Below are positions 1 to 39,105 of a stretch of DNA of 64,000 bases, piece after piece. This DNA is from Brachyhypopomus gauderio (Eukaryota; Chordata; Actinopteri; Gymnotiformes; Hypopomidae), in assembly GCF_052324685.1 (NCBI RefSeq), contig NC_135228.1:13526420-13590419 (forward strand), read 5' to 3'. The translations under genes were made by a program, and so were the position numbers. Under the pieces are notes generated by a model that worked only from the letters and a program-made list of their open reading frames with translations, was not told where the DNA came from and searched no databases. The stretch's first letter is position 1. Every line of letters begins with the position of its first letter.

Positions 1-8796
<8,796 letters not shown>

Positions 8797-11700
8797 GTGA
8801 GGAGCGCTGGCTGGGAAGGAAGGAGCGTGGGGCGGGGTGATAAAGCATGAGGCGTAAAGATAAATAGCTGCATGGGAATTTCCTCTGTAGCTTCTCAGGC
8901 AAGCAATTGGTTCCCTGCATGGCTCCCCAGAACATAAGGCTCTCGCAAATGCGAACCTCGAAGTAGGATAACAGAAAGACAAGGCCTTAATAAAGAAAGC
9001 AGTGGGAGAACTGAGACACACACCTAGGGGTATGTTGTGACAGGGAAATCCCACAGCATTAAAATGTACTGTGCTCCCTACACCAACCTAGCTCACAGGT
9101 TTGGAGATGTAGGCGAAGAGACACTATATATTTTTCTGATTGCACAGTATGTTTCCCTGCCAAAGTAAAGCCCATAGTCTATTACTGCATATTGATTACT
9201 GAGTTACGAACTGGTTTGGAATTTCCAGTTAGGGAAGGACAAGTAATTTGTTATACCACCTTAATAAAAGTTACTGGGTCAATACACTGCTAGAGATAGG
9301 TCAGTATTTCAATGCAGTGTCATGCGATTTATCTCAATGACAAGCTTTATGACCGCTTCAAGTTAATCACAACCTTTTTCAACACAACGAATCACACCAA
9401 GCTCTTCCTCACTACACTTAATGCACTTTTTAAAATGCAAAACTGCAGTAGGTAGAGTAATAATTTGTTGTGACATTAATTTAGCCCAGTGGCAGCTTAC
9501 TTAAAACATTCTGTTTATTTGCTCTTTTTAAGTCTGCTTAACTTTGTCTGAAGGCCTAATGGGACCAATCTCATTAGCCGAGGAGGAAATTGAAAGTAAA
9601 CCAGTCTTTGTCTCAGGCTCCTGTGGCTCGTACGTCTTTGTGATGGCACGCCAGAGTCCTGGCTCAGTTATTTATCCTCTGCTCTGTCTCTCTTTATCAG
9701 GGGCCGATCTCCTGAGTGGCATCATAAAGTTGGTGGACACCTGGTTTCATCCACCCTGGTGGCAATTAGGGACTCCTTTAGACCCAAGATGAAAGATTCC
9801 AGAGCATGAAAGGAGTTAAAAAAAAAGAGCGATTCTCGTAACCCTGGACAATTTCATAACCCCTGAGACTACCTGCTAGACCCTGCTGAGAAACAATAGG
9901 GGGGTTTGGCGGGATGGAAATACGGCCTGTGTGAGAGGGCCAAGCAGGAATGGGATCTCAGAAGCTATATTCCAAAGGGAGCGCAGGGAAGAGTTACGGA
10001 AGCATCTAGATGCATAGCCTGATTCACCCTGCCAATGAGAAACAACAACAGTATGATGAGACGCTCCAAGAGTGGGTCCACCTGGCTTTATCGAGACTGA
10101 CAAGGGATAGTGTCAGAGTAATGAAACGTCTCATTCCATTTGAAGGACCGTTCCCACGGCTAATGTATTGCAAAGGTTGTCTCCGACACTCTCACTATGC
10201 AGTTGTTTTTTTATATATATATAAAGCATTGAGAGAAGCACTAGGTGACAATGTGAAAATCTACTTCTTTGACAAGGTGGAGATTGTTGTAAGATAATTC
10301 TTTGTACATTGGTGACTGTGTTACTGATCAGCATAAGTATGTTACAGAGGTGGAAAGTGCAACATACATATTTATTTCAGAGGGTTAATTTCAAGGTCCA
10401 ACTGTATGTGACAAAGCACATTATAGTTATTTGAAGTTGCTGACCTAATCCTTGATAGCCCTTTAAATAATACTGCATTTCGCTCTTTTTCTTGTGTTTT
10501 TGTACATATTTAAAAATGTGATTCATTTTATTCAATTTATAAATTTTATAGCAATTTAATATAATTTAATGTGACTTATCAAATGTTACAGAAAATATTA
10601 TTTAAACATATGTAAGCAATAAAACAAATCAAACAGCCTTTTAAGCTAATTAACTCTACTAAACAGTGCATTTTTCACTGGATAGGAGTTATTTTCCTAT
10701 TATTTCTAAACATAAATTTTATTTTAGGACCTTCATGCATAGTCAAACAAAATGCAGCCCAATCGTTGAATAGCTTTAAATACAAACATCTGAGCTTCAA
10801 AACAAACTAATAAAGAATACATCACAGCTCATGTTCAAGAAGTAAAAAGGTCCTGCACATAGTGAAGTTGCTGTAAGCTTCCCCTTCACTAGATTTCAAT
10901 GCAGCTCTGCACTTGATGTGACTCAGTAACTTTGACATGAACACTTCAAGGTTGAAACTTTTTTTTTTCTTTTAACCAACAGCTCATAAACACCAAACCC
11001 TTTCTACACAAATTCTGCCTATGCTTCTAGGACATGTAAGGTCACCTCAACCTTCTCTTGGTGTTCTGCCTTATGAAGTAAATAAACTCTGTTATTATAA
11101 ATATTCTGCAGGAGGCTCCACACTAGTGTTTCTTTCTAAATGTGTTTTACTTCTATTGCCTGAAAACCCATAATGCATTGCAGAAGTTGAAGAGTTGGAA
11201 TTATTGCATTAAGATAAGGCAAAACGACTCAAGATATTTACCTGAGCTTCCCTGAGTAATTAGTATTTTCCCCCAAATCTATAATTTCGATCTCACACTT
11301 AAAATTATCAGGAAAGTGCTAGTAATGTGCAAAGAGTAAAGAATAACCAAAGGCCTTGCAAGTAAAGGAAATCAGTCCAATTAATCTCCATTCTGATTAT
11401 CAGGCCAAGACACTACATAAATCACCCATAATTCATTTAATCTTGAAGTGAAAGTAAAGAAAAAGCAACTTTATATATGATGAACTATGACTCAGTGTGA
11501 TTGTGATTAAAGGCCCTGCGATATAAAGGCTGAATCAGAGGCTGTAGTGATTGCAAGAAAATATTGCCAACAAATTCAGAACATATTACTAATTGTTTAT
11601 TGCAAGTTTGAAGCATTAGGTTTACATAGCATGTTTGTTGAAAGTGTCATCAAAATATGAAAAGGTACGAATTAGTCTGGTAATCTCTATAGATTGACAT

Positions 11701-11863
11701 GCATATTCCGACATGTCACACTGGATTACTATTCTGACATTAAATGTGAAGATGAGCGAAAAGCAAAATGTGATTTCTATAAAGCAGTCGTTTGGGTTTT
11801 ATTGGGTTAACTGTAAACTCCGACGGTTGGCAAGAAGGACTCGTGGCGCAGGCATCGATCGGG
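8797..11863. other. stard8 3' flank / rars1 3' flank, no coding exon seen
   Basis: Both strands were read for the missing START-domain exon (expected Trp-Tyr, then Gly-His-Leu-Cys-Ala, then an Arg-Ile-Arg-(Asn/Asp)-Ser-Phe helix) and nothing similar was found. Much of 10400-11760 is A/T-rich without open frames and probably includes the rars1 3' untranslated region on the minus strand. Confidence 0.6.
11798..11803 (-). terminator. rars1: Candidate rars1 poly(A) signal (AATAAA)
   Basis: AATAAA on the minus strand, about 60 bases past the rars1 stop codon. A second AATAAA lies at 11596-11601. Which one is used cannot be told from sequence. Confidence 0.5.
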
Positions 11864-30402
<18,539 letters not shown>

Positions 30403-30789
30403 GTTCGCAAAGTGTAGTTAGAGCGACAACGGCCGCCGACACGCGCGCACTTTAACGGAGAAACCGATAGTTGCCTCTCACTTTCCCCCCCAGTCGCCGG
30501 TTTTTATTTCCGGTCACGTGGGACTGCTGACGTTAAAAATAGGGCTTTAAAATTGCTTTAGCGATGTAAAACTTAAATGTATAATCACAAATTAAATGAA
30601 ACAATACATAAAGCAATAATAAAATAGTTCTAAGCAAAATAAAAAAATCAAACGAGACAAAAATTTATTGCATGACTCTCCGGCCCAGCAGGGGGCGATA
30701 TGGGTTCATATGTAAAATCAAACGAGAAATGAGGGAGAGACTCATGGTGCCTGGACGTCTGCAGCTACAACCATAGAACTGGAGAAGAT
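30403..30789. promoter_or_regulatory. Divergent promoter region shared by rars1 (-) and ublcp1 (+)
   Basis: The rars1 start codon (30402) and the end of a likely non-coding ublcp1 first exon (donor GT at 30790) are under 400 bp apart and point away from each other. Visible motifs are an ETS-like TTCCGG (30508-30513), a palindromic E-box CACGTG (30515-30520) and a CRE-like TGACGT (30528-30533), clustered in a CpG-containing stretch without a TATA box. This is typical of housekeeping gene pairs. Site identities are by eye. Confidence 0.65.
30685..30697 (+). promoter_or_regulatory. Candidate CTCF site
   Basis: CCAGCAGGGGGCG is a very close match to the core CTCF motif as I know it. It lies in the divergent rars1/ublcp1 promoter, about 100 bp before the ublcp1 first donor. 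Confidence 0.5.
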
Positions 30790-31365
30790 GTGAGTGCAAA
30801 ATTTCTCTTTTTTTTATTCTGACGAGCTCTCGTATGATCCTGGGCTCATTTCGTGTGCATTTACATTGAATGGCGTGGCTCGCTTTCTTTAATCTCTCCT
30901 CATTGTAATAGCTTAGACAGAAAGAAACGTGTATTGTATAGTGGAGTCTGCTCTTAACTACATAGCTTGCTAATTAGCTATGATGGCTAACTGTGTCATA
31001 GACACAATGTAGCCTAATTGCTAACTATGTAGTCTTTCTTTCTTTATTTATTTCTTTGTCTTTCTTTTCAGTGCAGTATTATTTTAGGTTCTTGAATGAA
31101 TGCAACATTTGTTAATTAGCTCTCTGGCCTTATTCAAGAGTATATAGCCTAGCATTTACTACCCTGCTAGCTAACTAGCAAGCTAGTTGCTTATTTATTT
31201 TACACACTGACACGTTAAACGTCTCTGGAAGATTCTCTTGTTTTTCTATGTGACTCCGTGGCTCTTTGTGGTCTAGTTAACTATATAGTCACAACTGTAA
31301 ATCTACGCACACAATGGCAAGCTGAATTATTCAATGTATTCTGAATTTGGCAGATTTGGTCCAGC

Positions 31366-32777
31366 ATGTCTGTCTCTGTGATAATAAAATGGGGTGGTCA
31401 GGAGTACTCCATTAGTTCCTTGTGTGAGGAGGACACTGTGTTGGACCTGAAGCAGTCCATCAAATCTCTGACAGGTGTTCTTCCCGAACGCCAGAAGCTG
31501 CTGGGTCTGAAGGTCAAAGGTAACAGCATCTTCTCTTTTCTCCTGCAGTGAGAGCAGTACAAAGTCTCAGACTAGAAAAATGCACCAAATGCACTTAAGG
31601 GTCACCTCCTCGTTTAGACTATATTGTGAAGACCTGCACCTGTCTATGAATAAGGTCCTGTTTGTCATCTGACATGAGACCCCTGTTATGTCTGATGACT
31701 CTTGCATTTATCTCCGTTTGCAGGTAAACCTGCCGACGATGAAACAAAGCTGGGAAGCTTGAAGCTTAAGCCAAACACCAAGATCATGATGATGGGCAGC
31801 AGAGAGGAAAGCCTGGTATGTTTGCAGGCTTTGTACTAGGGCTGAACGATTAATTGCATTTGCGATAATTTCGCGATTTTTTTAAAACGCGATTGTCTAA
31901 TAGCACAAGCTGCGATTTAAACTGGTCACGTGACTTGGGAGCGAGGGAGCAAACCCGAGCAGGAGGCAGGGAGGTGGAGAAGTGAAGTTAACACAGCGCA
32001 CTTTAACTTGTTGCACAATGGCTTCAGGCTCGACAGAAGCTGACACAACTGAAAGTCTAATACCAAAGAGGGGCAGCACATCAGTTGTGTGAAATTACTT
32101 TGGCTTTTAAAAGATGCTGCTCATCGTCAGGTACTGTGCAAAACGTGCCTTGCTACTGTCGCTACGACGCGAGGAAACACTACAAACCTTCTTCAGCATA
32201 AAAAAAAAACACCACAAAGCCTCATATTTGTAAGGCTAAAATGCCAACGACTAGTGCTGCGTCTTCAAATACGCCAAAGTGTTTCTCTGCGCTTATACAG
32301 CTTTAGTATGCGGTGAGCAGCGAAATACCGTAAAATCTCGCAAATAGGCGCAATAAGATTTAAAGCACGGATGAATCGCAAAAGCGCGGATAGCTTGACC
32401 GCGGTCCAGCAGACAGGGTTCACTGACCGAACCGTTTGAAAGTGTAACTCCTTATGGATATAATTGGAAGCGGCACGCTGAAATAACTCGGGCAGTAACG
32501 GAGTTCATAGTGAAAGACATGATGCCCGTTAATGTAGTGAACAATCCCGGCTTCATGGCTTTGTTAAACACACTGGATATGCGCTACCAAATGCCCTCAC
32601 GCACATACTTTAGCCAAGTTGCTATACCTGCAGAGTTGCCAACTCTCATGCATTGAGCGTCTTAGACTAAAAAGTTACTAGTTCGCTCTGGCGCCAACCA
32701 CACGATATATTATTATATCGTGATCGATCGATCACGATATAATAATAATACTGAAATTTAGTCCATCTTTTACACAC

Positions 32778-32810
<33 letters not shown>

Positions 32811-35800
32811 CAACCCTGTATCTGAGCTGTATAAAAAAATGCCGAAACAGAGTTTCCTGAAGTGGAACAACGGAAAAAATTTTAAATCGCAATTTATAGA
32901 TAAAAAATTGCAATTAGATTATTTTCCAAAATCGTTCAGCCCTACTTTGTACAGTGGAAGAGATAACTGAAAGGGCTGGGAAATTTGACGTTTCTTGCCA
33001 GAGGGCCATTGGTGACAGTGTTACCACAAGCTTCTGAAACCACACCATTGCCTGTACTTTGGGTCAGATTTAACAATCGCAGCCAAGGCCTTTCATTTGC
33101 ATGTAGTCTTGCATGAAATGTGCATCCTTTTTTAACTGTGGCATGGAAATATTTATTATTTACATGGTTTGCTCTTATGTTGGAACCATATCATAGTCCT
33201 ATGATATTGAATGTGACATTTTCCATATAATATCGTAGTGTCTGATAATATTGGATTACTATATAACAGTATGGAACAACTGTGTAAAGCTGTTGTGTGT
33301 TTTTAGAATGCTTATGGCATGGCCTGAGTAGTGGTGCTTGGCACTGTCTTTGGGCCTCATTTGTATGTTCTCCTGAAGGAAGATGTTTTGGCCCCACCCC
33401 CTGAAAGTGATGATGTTGTCAATGACTTTGACATTGAAGAGGAGGTGATCGAAGTTGAAAACAGGCCAGTTTCTACTAATACACTGCTGCATGTTGATGG
33501 TTTCAAACTATTGTTGTCCTCTCTAATTTTTTTTGTTTTTTTTTTTATTCCAGAGAGGAAAATCTGGCTAAAATAGCTCGTCGTGTTAAAGAGTACAAAG
33601 TGGAGGAGTTAAACCCACCAAGAGAAGGGAAGAGATTACTTGTGCTGGATGTTGATTACACATTGTTTGGTAAGATTGAACAAACCATCCCAGCCTAAGT
33701 TATCAGAACACGTCTCACTTCAAGTGCACCCGTCTTGTATGGGCCTATCTTATATGTGCATCACACCACAGTTTGAATCCCTTAAACCACCATTCTCAAC
33801 ACAGTGACACTTGTATAACTCTTGGTATTGTGCTATTATGTGTTGAACAAAACAGAGTTGCTAGAATTTGCCATTAAACAATATCTGGCCAATCATTCTG
33901 CTAATGTAAACTGCATAGCAACACATGACCTCTGTTCTCGTAAATGTACGCCTACGTTCATTTGGAGAGAACGCTGTATCTGTTGCTATGTGCTTCATTT
34001 TTCAATAAGAATGATAGAGTGGATATTAGGTCTACACACCACAGGTCAAATTTCAGGTTCTTGTCATATGCATGCTATGAGTTCAGTGTAACTCATAGTA
34101 TGTACATTGAAAAATAAACTGAAATCTTTTGGGGTGGGGAAAATCAAAATTAAGAGCTAAAATAATGTGGTTCCAGAGAAGTGCAGTCCCTTAAACTAAT
34201 ACTTTGTTGAAGAAGTCTTTGACAGCACTCAGTCTTTTTGAGTAGGAGTCTCTAGGCATGGCACATCTTGACTTGACCACTCTTCCTTGCAAAAATGTTC
34301 TAAATCTGTCAGATTGCGAGGGCTTCTCCCGAGTACAGCCCTCTTCAAGTCTACCTGCAGATTTTCAGTGTGATTCAGGTCTGGGCTCTGGCTGGGACAG
34401 TCCAAAATTTTGATCTTCTGGTGAATCCATTCTTTTGTTGATTTGGAGGTATGCTTTGGATTGTTGTCATGCGGAAATGGTGAAATTCCTCTTCAGCTTT
34501 TTAGCAGAGGCCTGAAGGTTTTGTACCAAAATTCAGATTTTTAGAACTGTTCATAATTCCCTCCATCTTGACTAGAGTCTCGGTTCCTCAGTTGCAGCTG
34601 AAGAACAGCCCCACAGCATAACACAGCCTCTATGCTTCACTGTGGGCATGGTGTTCTTTTGGTGATGTGCTGTTGACTTTATGTCAAACATACCATTTGG
34701 AATTATGGACAAAAAATTCATCCTTGCTCTTCAGACCATAACATCAATCAATCAATCAATCAAAGTTTATTTGTATAGCGCTTTTCACAACACATGTTGT
34801 CACAAAGCGCCTTACAGGATTTAAAAGGTTAACAATACTACGGGTCCAGAACCCTAATGAGCAAGCCAAGGGCGACAGTGGCGAGGAAAAACTCCCTAAG
34901 ATAGTGGGGAATAGGAAGAAACCTCGGGAGAACCAAGACTCAAAAGGGAACCCATCCTCCATTGGGCGGCCCGTTAACACACAGATTACACAAAATACAG
35001 ACAAATACACAAGTCACACACAAATCACACAATCAGACTAAGTAAAGGTAAAAATGAAAGTTCTGGGTTATGATATTGTCACTGTAAATGTCTGTTGATG
35101 AACGCCAGGCTTTCATTCCGTGTCGGAGCAGCGATGCTGGTATTGTAGGCTCCGACTGCAATGTTACTCTCCAGGTGAACCTCGGAGAAAAGATACGAGA
35201 TGTAGTAAATATGTAACAGATTAATCAAAGGCCAAACTAAACAGATGAGTCTTTAATCGAGTTTTAAACATTGAGACTGTGTCTGAGTCCCGAATAGAGG
35301 CAGGAAGATTATTCCACAATTGTGGAGCTTTAAAAGAAAAGGCTCTTCCACCTGCTGTGATCTTTTTGATCCTAGGAACAGTTAATAACCCTGCGTCCTG
35401 CGAGCGAAGTGAACGCGCTGGGTTATATTGTTCAATAAGTTCACTAAGATAGTCTGGAGCTAAGCCATGCAGTGTTTTATATGTTAATAAAAGTATTTTA
35501 TAGTCAATACAGAATCTAATTGGCAGCCAGTGTAATGACGATAGTACGGGACTAATGTGATCAAACTTTTTAGTTTTTGTTAAAACTCGTGCTGCTGCGT
35601 TCTGAACCAGCTGGAGTTTGTTTATCGATTTACCAGAACATCCAGCTAGGAGACTGTTGCAATAATCTAAACGAGAGGATATGAATGCATGGATTAGTTT
35701 TTCTGCATCACTAATATTTAATATGTTTCTAATTTTGGCAATGTTGCGCAAGTGAAAGAACGCTACCCTAGTTATATTATTAATATGTGTATCGAACGAG

Positions 35801-38800
35801 AGATCTGGGTCTATTGTGACGCCCAAGTTCTTTACCTCTGCGCTGGGGGTTATAGTAAAAGAATGTAGATTCAATGCTGCATTATGTATCTTGTCTCTCG
35901 CAGCCCTAGACCCAACTATTATCAATTCTGTTTTATCGGCATTTAGTGCTAGAAAGTTACATGCCATCCAATGTTTTATCTCTTCTACACATTTCTCAAT
36001 CTTACTGTTTGCGCCTAAATCATCGGGTTTTGCCGATAAATATAGCTGAGTGTCGTCTGCGTAGGAATGGAAACTGATGTCATGCTTATGCATAATCTCA
36101 CCTAAGGGTAACATGTACATGTTTTCCCACATGATTTTGATGTAGGTTTGGCAAAACACAGCTGGCCTTGGGTGATTTTCTTTGTTAGAAACAAGCTTCT
36201 GTCTTGCGACCCTAAACGGGAGACTGACGCATGCACTACACAGCCAGTACTTGCCAGACTTTCCTGCAGCTTGCAATATTTGCCTCTAGAAGGAAGAAAT
36301 TCTAGAAAAGTGAATCAAAACCACTTTAAATCACTTTAAATGTGGCCACTGTGTACTGACTATTTAGCATGAGTTAAAATGTGATTATAAAGGCTGTTCA
36401 CATAATGTGGTCACATCATGCATCCAACCATAAGTCCTACAGACTTGTCTCAACAGGAAGTAGTCCCTCCCCTCACTCATGTGCAAGACACCAGCTCAGT
36501 CGAACCATAGGTGGTGCTATAGCACATGCAAACACATTCAAGACACCAGCCCAGTCGAACCATAGGTGGTGCATAGTCCAATGCTGCATATAATAAAGCA
36601 CAATTTTTTCTAGTCTTCTACTCTACTTAAAGCACCATATGCCGCTAAGCTCGGTCCACTTTATTTTAGGGGTAATTTACTTAATATGCAAAATTGCACA
36701 AATGTTTGGGCACAAAAATTGCATGAAACTGGAATGAAATGGTGTGTTCACATACACACACTCGTACTGAAGTTTCAAGGAGATTGGCTACTGGGGGGCG
36801 CTGTATTGCAGGAACTCCACCATGACTGATTGTGGACACACACGTTCACACTATCAATTCACACTGAAGTTTGAGTCAAATCCATCACCGAATAGCACTA
36901 CAGTGAGGTATTTTCTACACACACAAGGATACACACACTACCTATGTGTATACATCTCCGTCATAGATTGAGTACATACAAATGTCAGGCATGTGCGTTG
37001 AGTGTGACACCAGTTGATGACCTTTAATAAACACACACACACACACACACACTCGCGTGCACGCCAGACATGCGAGACGTCTGCTCACGCTGGGGTTCGG
37101 ACCCCACAATCGCCACTTGCTATATTTTTGTAATACAACTGTAATTTTGGGTTCTCTCTTAGATCACAAGTCTTGTGCAGAATCGGGGCAGGAGCTGATG
37201 AGGCCCTTCCTCCACGAGTTCCTCACCTCGGCATACGAGGACTATGACATCGTCATCTGGTGTGAGTGTGCAGCCTGCCGCATGTTTGCCCTAGCCTTCG
37301 TAAGAGGGAGACGGAGGAGCGCTTCCTTCATCACCTAAACATGATTCACCTTCATCCAGGACTTATTTCTGCAGGGCCAAAGTGGATCCTTTAATCACAC
37401 TCTCACTTTGGTTTCTTTCAGCTGCAACAAGCATGAAGTGGATCGATGCCAAAATGAAAGTACGTACGGAGATGTTTGCTAAGACTGTTTTAATTAATTT
37501 ACTTTTATCAGTCAAAGAATGTTGTAAATTCAACTTTAGATCGAGTTATTTTTTTTGACTGACCCCCATTAACCCTGCTTTTTGTGTGCGTGTGTGTGTG
37601 ATGCATGTTTCAGGAGCTAGGTGTGACGGACAATCCCAATTACAAGGTCACATTTATGCTGGACAGTGGGGCGATGATCACGGTGCACACCCCCAAGCGG
37701 GGGGTGGTGGAGGTGTGCATCTCGCCCATCTCACCATATGCCAACATGACATGGCTCTCTAAAAACAAAACGCCTGCAATGGCAAAAAAAAATAGGGCTG
37801 CAGAGTTTAAACTGTTTAACTGAAAATGCAGTGAGTGAAAAATTGCCATCTGGTGAAAGGTTTCCAGTTAACATTTTCTGCTTGAAACGTACCTTTTCAT
37901 AATTAAAAAGTTAATTCATTTATATTTGTCGATTTGTTCCCTTGTCTGGACCAATACATTGTTGCATTTCAGTTCTTGGTTGCAAATTTACCACTGAACC
38001 AATACTGTAGTCAAATGGATTTGGTCACATCTTGATTGGGCAGTTAGTTTTTAAATTACAATAATGCAAACCAAGCATTTTTTTGCATTTGGCATTTGTT
38101 TTAGATCAAGTGGTATATTTTATCACGTGGAGCATAGTACCAGACTTTGTTCCGGGCTTAGAAAGCATTGTCACTTGCTCCAGTGAAATGCTCTAACGGG
38201 GCAGTCGCACCTTGGCTGATTTTAATCGAACCAAAGCTGCCTGTTTGAAAGCTCCTGGACTGTCACCTTGAAGAAATGAACTGGTAGTTTGTCAATACAA
38301 GTTGCATAAAATAACATGTAGTCAGCAGTGCAAGGAAATTTGTGCCTTTTCTAGACCTATGATGCTTAACCGCAATGTGGATGTCCGTCTCTGCAAGACC
38401 AGTGACTGACCTACTTGTCTTCTCAGGTGAAGCCTCTTGGAGTCATTTGGGGAAAGTACAGTGAGTTCTACAATAGGAAGAACACCATCATGTTTGATGA
38501 CATTGGAAGGAATTTTCTAATGAACCCACAAAATGGACTCAAGGTATCGGAATCCTATTTGGAATGCACTTTTCCATATCCACAGGCTATAAAAAATGTT
38601 TCTTACGGTATTTATATCATTCGGTAATGCTTCAGATTGTTATTTATTTATTTTTTTATGAAAGTGTTTTAATGAGATTTCATATAGGCCTCCTGTTGCC
38701 ATTTCTCTGTAGATTAGGCCATTTATGAAGGCCCACTTGAACCGAGAGAAAGACAAGGAGCTTCTGAAACTCTCTCATTACCTGAAAGAGATCGCCAAGC

Positions 38801-39105
38801 TAGACGACTTCTCAGGACTCAATCACAAACATTGGGAAAGGTATGTACACGGAGAATCAAACTGCATTCTGCTCCTGTAGGTTAGCATTCAGCCAACATT
38901 CTTGACTCGTCAGTTTAAGGATAACAAAGCAAAGAACAAGTTAAATTCATTTCCCTGCTTTACCAGGAGACTGACGCCTGTAGTCTTATCGGTTCAACTC
39001 CTGGGTCATGGTGTGACGTTGGTAGAACTGAAATAACTGTGCTGGCGGTGGTGATACTTTTGGCCTTTGACCCGCAGGTACCTCTCAAAGAAACAGAGTC
39101 AGTGA
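31366..39105 (+). CDS. ublcp1: Ubiquitin-like domain CTD phosphatase 1, complete (10 coding exons, 318 aa)
   Basis: Nuclear Ser/Thr phosphatase that binds the 19S proteasome through a ubiquitin-like domain and dephosphorylates it, lowering nuclear proteasome activity. Coding exons: 31366-31519, 31724-31815, 33379-33464, 33554-33669, 37163-37261, 37422-37459, 37614-37712, 38427-38543, 38713-38840, 39078-39105. They total 957 nt including the stop, giving 318 residues, the same as human. Exons 1-2 form the ubiquitin-like domain ([10 protein letters not shown], then KIMMMG). Exon 33554 holds the HAD/FCP catalytic motif LDVDYTLF with the two aspartates. Exon 38427 contains [12 protein letters not shown], supplying the distal acidic residues. 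The protein ends SKKQSQ. The start codon is preceded by an acceptor at about 31353, so exon 1 is a non-coding exon ending at 30789. The intron after 33464 needs a GC donor (AG|GCCAGT). A hAT-like element and an L2 copy sit in introns. Confidence 0.97.
32708..32747. repeat. 40-bp perfect palindrome
   Basis: Self-complementary over 40 bases with no spacer, centred between 32727 and 32728 on GATCGATCGATC. It can form a cruciform or, in RNA, a 20-bp hairpin stem. It lies inside the hAT-like element. Confidence 0.9.
32779..32808. repeat. Poly-C run (30 bases)
   Basis: Uninterrupted C run inside the hAT-like element; its exact length is unreliable in sequencing. Confidence 0.9.
34170..34744. repeat. 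Interspersed repeat of DNA-transposon type, unclassified
   Basis: The stretch reads like decayed minus-strand transposase code common in fish introns (short fragments only, many stops) and ends where the L2 tail begins. I recognise the style but found no inverted ends, so the family is uncertain. Confidence 0.4.
34745..36276 (-). mobile_element. 5'-truncated L2/Maui-type LINE with reverse transcriptase C-terminus
   Basis: Minus-strand open frame 36276-35221 contains the reverse transcriptase catalytic block YADDTQLYL, then [12 protein letters not shown], and the typical LINE tail domain ([30 protein letters not shown]). The 3' untranslated part follows, ending in (TTGA)n written as repeated ATCA at 34743-34763 on the + strand. 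The 5' part of the polymerase and the endonuclease are missing, so it is dead on arrival. The 1-kb frame without stops suggests a fairly recent insertion. It lies in the ublcp1 intron between 33669 and 37163. Confidence 0.92.
36465..36575. repeat. Imperfect tandem duplication, about 55-60 bp unit
   Basis: A block beginning CAAGACACCAGC and containing TCGAACCATAGGTGGTGC occurs twice, near 36484 and 36539. It lies between the LINE and ublcp1 exon 37163. Confidence 0.7.
37026..37052. repeat. Short (CA)n microsatellite
   Basis: Simple CA run about 110 bp before ublcp1 exon 37163. Confidence 0.9.

Larger units (their letters stand above)
31837..32944. mobile_element. hAT-like non-autonomous element with BED-type zinc-finger remnant
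   Basis: Perfect 8-bp target duplication CTTTGTAC at 31829-31836 and 32945-32952. The ends are inverted, both reading TAGGGCTGAACGATT. Eight-base duplications are characteristic of hAT elements. Near 32120-32200 the + strand encodes a Cys-x2-Cys stretch followed by NTTNLLQH, the pattern of a BED zinc finger, but the transposase core is absent. It also carries a 40-bp perfect palindrome (32708-32747) and a poly-C run (32779-32808). It begins about 20 bp inside the ublcp1 intron following exon 31724-31815. Confidence 0.88.

Noticed and set aside
32089..32316. Stand-alone zinc-finger gene
   Set aside because: The BED-finger remnant belongs to the hAT-like element, is damaged and lacks a gene structure.
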